A stretch of DNA of 64,000 bases from contig OX345651.1 in assembly GCA_947044365.1 (NCBI GenBank), positions 3,541,926 to 3,605,925 of the forward strand, in the 5' to 3' direction. The stretch is from Petrosia ficiformis. Taxonomy: Eukaryota; Porifera; Demospongiae; Haplosclerida; Petrosiidae. Below the pieces are notes generated by a model that was not told the DNA's origin, did no database searches, and saw nothing but the letters and a program-made list of their open reading frames with translations. Of this stretch, positions 36,501 through 45,258 are shown in pieces (position 1 is the first letter of the stretch; every line of letters starts with the position of its first letter). Both the position numbers and the translations under genes were made by a program.

Positions 36501-39500
36501 TGGTTAGTTTAATTTTGTTGCTAATATCCAGTTTATGTGTTTTTTCATTTTTTTTAAATAAAATGTTTTTATCATTCTAAATATAATTATTTCCACAGAA
36601 TTGTATAGAAGGAGATGGATATTCGCACAAATCTCCTCATACAGTGAAAGAGAAATTCGAAGGATTAACAGTTATAAGTGCAGCGAAGGTATGTGTTTCC
36701 AATAGTGATGTACCGATGATGTAATCATTATTGGTCATTATTTTTAGTATCAGTATTGGTTATTTTTGAAAGATGTAACTGATATTGTAAAAAGTGTACC
36801 AATAATGTCATTTCTTGTGATTATAACATCATTAATTGCTTTTATAATACTCATAATTATTGAGAAAATGCTCATTTTCATTGAAAGAATCAGAAACCAG
36901 AAGGTGGATATAATATCGGATTGGTATCAGTTATCAGTACATATCAAAAGTAATTATTAGTTTATCAGAATATAGGTAAAATCTCTTATCAGTACATCAC
37001 TAGTTTCTAACCATATCAGTATTTCAGTATACTTGCTCCCATTTCTTGTAGGCTGCTGTCAGGAGAGAAGCGAACCAGACCAATGCTAAGCTGTACTTAA
37101 ATGCCAGTAGGAAAGTAAAAGAGGTACTAGCTGAACAGTTCAACTTAGAGAAAGAACTCTATTTCTCTTTTACTCATCTTGTTTGCCGTACTGCAAAGGA
37201 AGGTACAATTGAGTACTGTAAATTGAGTTTTTAAGCACACCCAGTTAGGAAATGCATACTATTCAGTAATGTGACCCACACCTTGTTAAACAAACCACTG
37301 GTTATTAACTAAGTGCTCTATGATTAAGTGTATGATAATTCAGGACTCAGGGGTGATAATATTAGTATTATTATAAATATATACATGTAGCATTCAATAT
37401 TGAGTTCGATGCTTATAGTTGTGATCTCTTCTACAAACAATACATTAATTTTGTATGAACTGTATACAGGTTTTTTTTAAAATAATAGTTAAAACATTTG
37501 GATCCAGCAACAATTATGAAATAGAGTATTATTAACCCTCCCCCTTCGGGAGGGTTACTGTTAATAGTTTTGAAAAATGTCTGTGTGTGTGACTCCGCTG
37601 TACCTCAAGAACTGTATACTCCTGGAATTCCATACTTGGTGTGTATACACTTCTTCGGATTGGCAAGATCGAGCACTCACTGATATTTTCTCTACCATAC
37701 TACAAGCTATGAAAAAGGGTAAGAACTCCGATAGGCATGGCTTCTTTCAGTCATCCTGCATCTAACGAAGCATGATTTTTACATCACTGGCTGTCTTAAT
37801 GACTCCTCTTTCCAACAAAGCAAGTTAGAATCTTTGAACACGTATACTTCGAAAGTTATAATTAAAGCTGACAAATGTTTTTATGAAACACCCTGCCCAT
37901 TAAAAAATAATTATAATTAGATCTATTTAATGCATAGTTAAGGGGTGCATTCTTGAACCTCTGAATCATAATTGTAGTTATACCATTAATTAACTTGTAT
38001 ATAATCTATGAAATATGCATTTATGGGAGGGTCATGCAACATTCAGTTGCTCTATATTTTTTTATCAGGAATGCAAGATGAAAGAAAAGACTTGAGTCAT
38101 CCAGTACATTCTGATAACTGCTATCTCAACGAAACTCTTGGAGAGTGTATTAAACAACCACCTGCCTACACATGGAGAGACTACAGGTTAATATATCGAG
38201 GTTATATAATTACAGGGGTGAGACCAGAGTGGTCTAACTGTACCCTACTTAACACCAACAGTGTGGTCTAACTCACAAAACAGTACTATACCCAGGCTAA
38301 CACCAACAGTGTGGTCTAACTCACAAAACAGTACTATACCCAGGCTAACACCAACAGAGTGGTCTAAGTCACAAAACAATACTATACCCAGGCTTACACC
38401 AACAGAGTGGTCTAACTCACAAAACAGTACTATACCCAGGTTAACACCAACTGAGTGGTCTAACTCATAAAACAGTACTATACCTAACACCAAAAACACC
38501 TTCAAAATATGTTTCAGAGCAGAGAAGAATTTTAAAAATCAAAATTATCCCTCTATTTCATATAGTGGGGTATACCTGTAAGTTGATTTTTCAGTTACAT
38601 CACTCTGAACAGACATGGAGAATGGTCCATGATGAACGAATTATAAATATATAAACAGTATTATAAACAATGATGAAGGATGAACAATAGTAGACAATGC
38701 ATAATACATAAAATCGTCCTATTTGTGTATTCTTTATAAAACATAAAATAATAATGATTATTAATTTAATAATGCAAAATAAAATAAATAAATACTATAT
38801 AGCAAAATTTAGTCCAAGGTTGAATCCCACATTGGATTAGATGGCCGACAAGAAAAATAGTGTAAAATCATCTTAGCATTGTAATCTAGCTAAAGAGTAG
38901 TGGAAGAGAGGTGATGCACCACTCTATGCCATGCCATTTCCCTTTGATGCATCTAAGGAATGCATTTAAATCATTAGTCCTCTGTTGAAGTGTGGCTAGC
39001 TAAAACACTGTCCATAGTTACAAGGAATAACTATAGTTTTAGCTGCTAATTAATGAAATTTACAACATGATAACAAGCTATAAATGAGTATAGTAATATA
39101 TCCCTTGCAGTGCTATCCTTTATCTGAATGATGAGTTTGAGGGAGGACAATTCTTCTTTGCACACTCTCCTAGAGATCTAAGTCCTCAAGTAAGCATTAT
39201 GACATCATTACCAGTGTTGTAATGGGAATTGAAAGTGTAATTAAATTATAATTTACTTAGTGGTTGTAATGGTTATGATATCAATGGTTGAGCTAAGTAT
39301 TGGCCAATCCCAAAATGTCAATAGACATCCTTTTCTCACACCATGCTATATACAAAGCCCATTTTATTCCTTCATCCTACATATAAAGCCCATTATCAAA
39401 CCTTACTAAATAGAAAATGTACATACACAATAAAAAGTCACCATACAGAGTAATTACTTGGTAGTTTCATTTCACACTACAGTAGTTCAACAGTAGTTTT

Positions 39501-39995
39501 AACAGTAATTGGTATACTTGTCAATTCAACACCACAGTAGTGAGACAGTAATTACTGTATGGTGACTTTTATTGACATATACTGTAACTGTTACAAATGT
39601 TGTACTAATCTCAATTTCGCTATTTTTTTATTCCAAAGAGTGGTTGGATTTTAAGTACATGTTCTTAAATAGTAATTAATTTGTTCTTACATCATTATGT
39701 TATTCTAAAGTGTAGTTCAATGGTTTGATTTTGTTGGATGAGTACATACTTCATTATTATTTGGATTTTGAGTACAAACATAGTTCTCACTTATTAATGC
39801 ATTATTTTTCAGCATTATGTTATTCCAAAGTGTGGTCGAATGGTCGGATTTTCAGCTGGTGGAGAAAACATGCATGGTGTAAAACCTATTACGAAAGGAA
39901 AGCGTTGTGCAGTAGCTCTCTGGTTCACTCATGATCTTAAATATAAAGAACTATCATTTGATCATGCAGAAACTCTACTCAGTGGTGCTCATTAA
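28676..39995 (+). CDS. P3H: Prolyl 3-hydroxylase (leprecan family)
   Basis: ER enzyme that 3-hydroxylates collagen proline using Fe(II), 2-oxoglutarate, O2 and ascorbate. Exons: 28676-29098, 29725-29987, 30499-30689, 32983-33119, 33557-33685, 34028-34159, 34661-34765, 36599-36688, 37052-37202, 38069-38186, 39111-39189, 39813-39995; all phases agree, 666 aa (human P3H1 736). Signal peptide about 1-21 (MLFFILLLISLSIG core). The TPR region keeps four CXXXC motifs: C70/C74, C103/C107, C228/C232, C258/C262. The dioxygenase has metal ligands H554, D556 (VHSDNC) and H627 (ENMHGV), with R637 (KGKRCAVALWF) for 2-oxoglutarate. A poorly conserved acidic linker (about 340-425) replaces part of the human middle region. 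The C-terminus is LLSGAH with no KDEL-type signal. Introns contain a SINE-like repeat, a young foldback element, hAT-type and other MITEs and a 48-bp minisatellite. Confidence 0.94.
29230..29402 (-). mobile_element. tRNA-derived SINE-like element
   Basis: The minus strand reads TAGTGGCCTATTGGTTAAAG then GCAGGTTCGAACTCCACTA. The A-box-like TGGCCTATTGG (29396-29386), B-box GGTTCGAACTC (29353-29343) and a TAGTGG/CCACTA acceptor-like stem are visible. The anticodon arm does not pair, so it is not a functional tRNA. The downstream part has GGGGATGTAAAGCTGTCGGT, like a conserved SINE body (inference). It lies in P3H intron 1, antisense to the gene. Confidence 0.6.
30190..30445. mobile_element. MITE family A copy, inverted
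   Basis: TTCACATTCACCATTGCCTTA at left and AAGATCATCATGAATATGAA at right, in P3H intron 2. Confidence 0.65.
31204..31417. mobile_element. MITE family C copy
   Basis: TATATGTCAATAAAATGTCA to GTGACTTTTTATTTTCATAT, in P3H intron 3. Confidence 0.8.
31859..32224. mobile_element. MITE family J copy
   Basis: TAGCCTCATACCCATGCTCTT and AAGAGCCTGAGTATGAGGCTA are inverted ends, with TATTGGTA/TGTTGGTA flanks as a possible 8-bp target duplication. P3H intron 3. Confidence 0.65.
32705..32965. mobile_element. MITE family A copy
   Basis: Ends next to P3H exon 4 (32983), so its right arm lies in or near the branch/acceptor region of intron 3. Confidence 0.65.
33274..33530. repeat. Two (ATT)n microsatellites flanking a family K element
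   Basis: (ATT)n at 33274-33320 and 33476-33520 bracket an inverted copy (33325-33475) of the CAGTGTTTCCC element. The second run lies within 40 nt of the exon 5 acceptor. Confidence 0.85.
34400..34615. mobile_element. MITE family A copy, internally deleted
   Basis: Lacks the GTTAATACATGATTATA core but keeps ACTGTAACTCAATAATGAAG and the right end. It ends 45 nt before P3H exon 7. Confidence 0.6.
36185..36479. mobile_element. Family E foldback element, near-perfect 130-bp arms
   Basis: Left arm 36185-36314 and right arm 36347-36479 are perfect reverse complements apart from one 3-nt indel (CATCTTTCATT versus CATCTTCTTTCATT), with a 32-nt loop. It lies in P3H intron 7. A diverged copy is at 51388-51678 and fragments are near 19262 and 61150. 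Transcripts would fold into long dsRNA. Confidence 0.92.
36703..37002. mobile_element. hAT-type MITE (family G)
   Basis: TAGTGATGTACCGATGATGT at left, ATCAGTACATCACTA at right; flanks GTTTCCAA (36695-36702) and GTTTCTAA (37003-37010) are an 8-bp duplication with one change. It fills most of P3H intron 8. Confidence 0.8.
38225..38495. repeat. 48-bp minisatellite in P3H intron 10
   Basis: Five to six units of GTGGTCTAACTCACAAAACA plus GTACTATACCCAGGCTAACA, starting 40 nt after the exon 10 donor. Both strands read open through it by repetition. Confidence 0.9.
39418..39587. mobile_element. MITE family C copy
   Basis: ACACAATAAAAAGTCACCAT to GTGACTTTTATTGACATAT, in P3H intron 11. Confidence 0.75.
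39631..39745 (+). pseudogene. Decayed copies of the start of P3H exon 12 within intron 11
   Basis: 39693-39740 reads CATTATGTTATTCTAAAGTG then GTTCAATGGTTTGATTTT, matching exon 12 (39813 on: CATTATGTTATTCCAAAGTG, GTCGAATGGTCGGATTTT) at most positions. The acceptor AG before it is lost (ACAT instead of TCAG). A shorter third copy, TTCCAAAGAGTGGTTGGATT, starts at 39631. Local tandem duplication of the acceptor-exon boundary is the simplest reading. Confidence 0.7.
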
Positions 39996-40388
39996 TTATT
40001 GAAATTGAATTCATAAATTGAACTCTTTCAAAAATACATTGTAGTGAAATATTTTGTGTTCTCATTGGTTATTAACTTTCTAATTTATCATTTCAGTCCA
40101 GAACCTTTCACTTCTATTATTATAAAAAGATTTTGCAACCACATAAGATGTATAATTATGTTATTTTATCATAACTCATGTTTATTATTAACTTCACCAT
40201 CTAGACAATTTTTACTTAGTGACATGTGACATGCTGTACAGTAAAAATTCCAGTCAGTGGCCCTGGGTTCAATTCCCAGGCCAGTGACTTACCAGCCAGC
40301 ATTTTTTCACTTTCCTCTTTCAGCCTTATTCATAGAATTTAGCGATTATTTTCAATTTGATGCGAGATTATAAAAGATTTATTTGTAC

Positions 40389-40394
40389 AATAAA
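40389..40394 (+). terminator. Possible poly(A) signal of P3H
   Basis: AATAAA about 390 nt after the P3H stop, before the convergent minus-strand gene. Confidence 0.4.
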
Positions 40395-40539
40395 ACATGT
40401 GGTCATGCGAGTTATCAATATTATCTTAGTGTGTGATTTGCATGCCTAATTGAAAATGTATGGGATTTGTTGTTTCTATGGTAAACATTCTTTGATAATC
40501 TACTATAGACAAGATATACTCTATTATCTATGCTGAGTT

Positions 40540-40625
40540 TGCAAATAGCTTGGTTTTTTACTACCAACGTTTCGACTAGATATTCTAGCCTTCATCAGGG
40601 TAACAAAGCAGCATGTAAGATAGTG
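40540..40625 (-). ncRNA. Hammerhead-ribozyme-like remnant (Penelope-type motif)
   Basis: The minus strand reads CCCTGATGAAGGCTAG, AATAT, CTAGTCGAAACGTT. CTGATGA and GAAAC cores flank a 6-bp stem GGCTAG/CTAGTC with a 5-nt loop. Such motifs occur in Penelope-like elements. There is an extra A after CTGATGA, and stem III (GTTGG...CCAA) is not followed by a proper cleavage site, so it is probably inactive. Confidence 0.35.
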
Positions 40626-40808
40626 CAGGATTATGAGACTATGATTATTATCTATGATTCTACATACATGTACTTAATATGTTTAGAAATTAAAACATAC
40701 ATCATGCATTTCCATGGCTGTATTATAACAGAAATACTTATACTATGTAATCAAATTAGTGTCTAGTCATCAATCAGTTGTACAAACCATTCACTAATGT
40801 TCAAAGCC

Positions 40809-41618
40809 TTAAACTGCATTTGTACGGATTAACTGTGAAAGCTTCAGGTACTTCCAATACACAAATATAGCCCATACAAATAATAGAAGTAGTAAGAGCA
40901 TCATCGTAACCATTGAAGATATATATATAGATAAATATAAATGTCTTTTGCTCTCTACAGTTAAAGAAAAATGAGATATATATAGATCATACAAATTGAA
41001 GCATCTTAAATGACTAACCATAATCACTTTGTGTGTTCGTTGATTCACAAGTGAAGATTGTAGTAACAACAGTATTGATGTTACTAGTACTAGTGCTGAT
41101 TGCTACTGTATTGATGTTACTAGCACTGGCTGCTCTCGAGATTGTTGGCCATGGGAGAGTGAATGTTTTGGATATGGAATCAGTTGTACCACTGAGTGAT
41201 TTTGGTAGTGAAATAGTTCCTGTTGATACAGAACAAGGAGTGGTTGTACACATTGGTGAAGGACTGATGAATACAGCATCGGTGTTACAATAATTTGTAT
41301 TGCAACATTTTGTAGTGGAATTGGCAAAAGCACTTTCACAATTTGTATGAAGTAGATCTAGTATTGACAATATATAAAAATTGTAACATCCAAACATTAC
41401 ATCTTGACTGCTCTGAAAACGTGCATAGCACATGCCATCTCCAGCATTGCACAAAGATTCAGTGTTACATGGTACATTTGAAATTGTATCAGTACAGTTA
41501 CAAACCAATGCACAACCTACAAATAAATATAAATAAATAAATATATTTTGACTATAATAATGCTCATCTGCAAAAACTTACTTGATGAACTGAGCCACAA
41601 CAAAATCAAAAATAACAT
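40809..41618 (-). CDS. Kinase-less TGF-beta/BMP-receptor-like single-pass membrane protein
   Basis: Three minus-strand exons, 41618-41582, 41516-41019 and 40954-40809, give 226 aa; introns are only 65 and 64 nt and all junctions are phase 1. Exon 1 encodes a signal peptide (MLFLILLWLSS). Exon 2 encodes a cysteine-rich domain: VCNCTDT, then spaced Cys residues, closing with TKCCNTNYCNTD. That matches the three-finger ectodomain of type I activin/BMP receptors (CCxxxxCN) and Ly6 proteins. A Ser/Thr-rich stalk with two similar SNINTV segments follows. Exon 3 encodes the membrane helix (MVTMMLLLLLLFVWAIFVYW) and a 15-aa tail ending LIRTNAV. No GS box or kinase follows; the next gene downstream is convergent P3H. 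By analogy with vertebrate BAMBI it could be a decoy receptor, but a Ly6/uPAR-type role is equally possible. Confidence 0.72.
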
Positions 41619-41911
41619 TATGAAGTGACAGTGAACAAAGCACACTATGTTGAAGTATCTCTTTGCTTCCAGTAAGACACTGACAGAATTAGTACAGGAG
41701 ACTGCAGTCAGCCTATGTTAATTACTCAATTTACAAGAGGAGGAGAGAGAAGCCATAGGAAAGCAATTTAGCACTTGTGGAGCAATTCAGTCAAATTCAG
41801 TCAAAGTTGGACTTACGTATACAAACTATTTATTGCTACAATGACTAACAGCAGCTGCTAGTCTTTTACTATAGCAGCCAGTAAAATCATGAAGAAGTTT
41901 ATTCTTGGTAC

Positions 41912-42013
41912 TAGTCTCGAGAGCCAGACTCCTCCCCCTTTTGAGATCGGATCGCGGACCTCATCGGACGGCGTCCGATCTCAAAAAGGGGAGGAGTCTG
42001 GCTCGCGAGACTA
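41912..42013. mobile_element. GC-rich palindromic MITE with 9-bp target duplication
   Basis: 102 bp with inverted halves TAGTCTCGAGAGCCAGACTC and GAGTCTGGCTCGCGAGACTA, including CCGATCTCAAAAAGGGGAGG near the centre. Direct repeats TCTTGGTAC at 41903-41911 and 42014-42022 are 9 bp, the size made by Mutator-like transposases. It is far richer in GC than its surroundings. Confidence 0.8.
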
Positions 42014-42286
42014 TCTTGGTACTACCTGTGATCAGGGGCGTAGCGAGGATTTTAGGAAAGTGGGGGCAAAGAAGAAACTTTGGCTTGCGTTGCACCGGAA
42101 GCCACGCCCACTAATTAAACTACGTGTGTGATGGGTTATTATAATGTTTATCACGTGATCAAAGAAAAGCATGCAGGAACAAGTAATAAAGTTCAATAGT
42201 GTAAACAATGAAAGTATATCAAAGTTCAACTATGGTATAACTAGTAGCTAGTGCCGGGGTTGCACAATTGTGGTCAAATTAGAGCA

Positions 42287-42329
42287 GCCACACCCATGCA
42301 ATGTTTCTGCAACATTGCATGGGTGTGGC
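42287..42329. repeat. Perfect 19-bp-stem hairpin
   Basis: GCCACACCCATGCAATGTT and its exact reverse complement flank a 5-nt loop (TCTGC). It lies 70 bp before the ACGCAATT array. Confidence 0.9.
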
Positions 42330-42399
42330 TTCGACGTAAAACTACTGTTTGCCAAACTGCTCCAGCCGATTGCATTTCAAAATTAGTAGACTTCATTTT

Positions 42400-45258
42400 A
42401 CGCAGTTTACGCAAATTACGCAGTTTACGCAATTACGCAAATTACGCAATTACGCAAATTACGCAATTAAGCAAATTACGCAGTTTACGCAATTACGCAA
42501 ATTACGCAATTAAGCAAATTACGCAGTTTACGCAATTACGCAGTTACGCAATTTAGGCAATTACGTAGTTTACGCAATTACGCAGTTACGCAATTTAGGC
42601 AATTACGTAGTTTACGCAATTACGCAGTTTACGCAATTACGTAAATTACGCAGTTTACGCAATTACGCAGTTTACGCAATTACGCAAATTACGCAGTTTA
42701 CGCAGTTACGCAATTTACGCAAATTACACAGTTTACGCAATTACGCAGTTACGCAATTTACGCAATTACGTAGTTTACGCAATTACGCAGTTTACGCAAT
42801 TACGCAAATTACGCAGTTTACGCAATTACGCAATTACGCAAATTACGCAATTACGCAAATGACGCAATTAAGCAAATTACGCAGTTTACGCAATTACGCA
42901 AATTACGCAGTTTACGCAATTACGCAGTTACGCAATTTACGCAAATTACACAGTTTACGCAATTACGCAGTTTACGCAATTACGCAGTTACGCAATTTAG
43001 GCAATTACGTAGTTTACGCAATTACGCAGTTTACGCAATTACGTAAATTACGCAGTTTACGCAATTACGCAGTTTACGCAATTACGCAAATTACGCAAAT
43101 TACGCAGTTTACGCAGTTACGCAATTTACGCAAATTACACAGTTTACGCAATTACGCAGTTTACGCAATTACGCAAATTACGCAGTTTACGCAATTACGC
43201 AATTACGCAATTACGCAAATTACGCAATTACGCAAATTACGCAATTAAGCAAATTACGCAGTTTACGCAATTACGCAATTACGCAAATTACGCAGTTTAC
43301 GCAATTACGCAGTTTACGCAATTACGAAAATTACGCAGTTTACGCAATTACGCAGTTACGCAATTTACGCAAATTACACAGTTTACGCAATTACGCAGTT
43401 TACGCAATTACGCAGTTACGCAATTTAGGCAATTACGTAGTTTACGCAATTACGCAGTTTACGCAGTTACGCAATTTACGCAAATTACACAGTTTACGCA
43501 ATTACGCAGTTTACGCAATTACGCAAATTACGCAGTTTACGCAATTACGCAATTACGCAATTACGCAAATTACGCAATTACGCAAATTACGCAATTAAGC
43601 AAATTACGCAGTTTACGCAATTACGCAATTACGCAAATTACGCAGTTTACGCAATTACGCAGTTTACGCAATTACGCAAATTACGCAGTTTACGCAATTA
43701 CGCAGTTACGCAATTTACGCAAATTACACAGTTTACGCAATTACGCAGTTTACGCAATTACGCAGTTACGCAATTTAGGCAATTACGTAGTTTACGCAAT
43801 TACGCAGTTTACGCAATTACGTAAATTACGCAGTTTACGCAATTACGCAAATTACGCAAATTACGCAGTTTACGCAGTTACGCAATTTACGCAAATTACA
43901 CAGTTTACGCAATTACGCAGTTTACGCAATTACGCAAATTACGCAGTTTACGCAATTACGCAGTTACGCAATTTACGCAAATTACACAGTTTACGCAATT
44001 ACGCAGTTACGCAATTTACGCAATTACGTAGTTTACGCAATTACGAAGTTTACGCAATTACGCAAATTACGCAGTTTACGCAATTACGCAAATTACGCAA
44101 TTAAGCAAATTACGCAGTTTACGCAATTACGCAGTTACGCAATTTAGGCAATTACGTAGTTTACGCAATTACGCAGTTTACGCAATTACGCAAATTACGC
44201 AATTAAGCAAATTACGCAGTTTACGCAATTACGCAGTTACGCAATTTAGGCAATTACGTAGTTTACGCAATTACGCAGTTTACGCAATTACGTAAATTAC
44301 GCAGTTTACGCAATTACGCAGTTTACGCAATTAAGCAAATTACGCAGTTTACGCAATTACGCAAATTACGCAGTTTACGCAATTACGCAGTTTACGCAAT
44401 TACGCAAATTACGCAGTTTACGCAATTACGCAGTTACGCAATTTACGCAAATTACACAGTTTACGCAATTACGCAGTTTACGCAATTACGCAGTTACGCA
44501 ATTTAGGCAATTACGTAGTTTACGCAATTACGCAGTTTACGCAATTTACGCAATTACGTAGTTTACGCAATTACGAAGTTTACGCAATTACGCAAATTAC
44601 GCAGTTTACGCAATTACGCAAATTACGCAATTAAGCAAATTACGCAGTTTACGCAATTACGCAGTTACGCAATTTAGGCAATTACGTAGTTTACGCAATT
44701 ACGCAGTTTACGCAATTACGCAAATTACGCAATTAAGCAAATTACGCAGTTTACGCAATTACGCAAATTACGCAGTTTACGCAATTACGCAGTTACGCAA
44801 TTTACGCAAATTACACAGTTTACGCAATTACGCAGTTTACGCAATTACGCAGTTACGCAATTTAGGCAATTACGTAGTTTACGCAATTACGCAGTTTACG
44901 CAATTACGTAAATTACGCAGTTTACGCAATTACGCAGTTTACGCAGTTACGCAATGTACGCAAATTACACAGTTTACGCAATTACGCAGTTTACGCAATT
45001 ACGCAAATTACACAGTTTACGCAATTACGCAGTTACGCAATTTACGCAATTACGCAGTTTACGCAATTACGCAAATTACGCAGTTTACGCAATTACGCAG
45101 TTACGCAATTTACGCAAATTACACAGTTTACGCAATTACGCAGTTACGCAATTTACGCAATTACGTAGTTTACGCAATTACGCAGTTTACGCAATTACGC
45201 AAATTACGCAGTTTACGCAATTACGCAGTTACACAATTTACGCAAATTATACAGTTTA
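42400..45258. repeat. 2.86-kb array of ACGCAATT/ACGCAGTTT/ACGCAAATT words
   Basis: A continuous array of 8- and 9-bp words (ACGCAATT, ACGCAGTTT, ACGCAAATT, ACGCAGTT), with occasional variants such as TTAGGCAATTACGTAG and AAATTACACAG. The variants recur in the same order, so larger units of one to several hundred bases have been duplicated. The CG in each word makes it far richer in CpG than the flanks. Open frames (NYANYAVYAITQ) are repetition artefacts. Its right edge meets the Helitron helicase fragment. Confidence 0.95.

Noticed and set aside
40255..40290. tRNA T-arm-like hairpin CCTGGGTTCAATTCCCAGG
   Set aside because: B-box-like text only; no A box or cloverleaf, so neither a tRNA nor a clear SINE.
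41014..41339. Plus-strand open frames opposite the receptor-like gene
   Set aside because: Antisense shadows; the minus strand has signal peptide, cysteine pattern, membrane helix and matching splice phases.
42400..45258. CRISPR-like regular array
   Set aside because: Words are contiguous with no unique spacers, and the host is eukaryotic.
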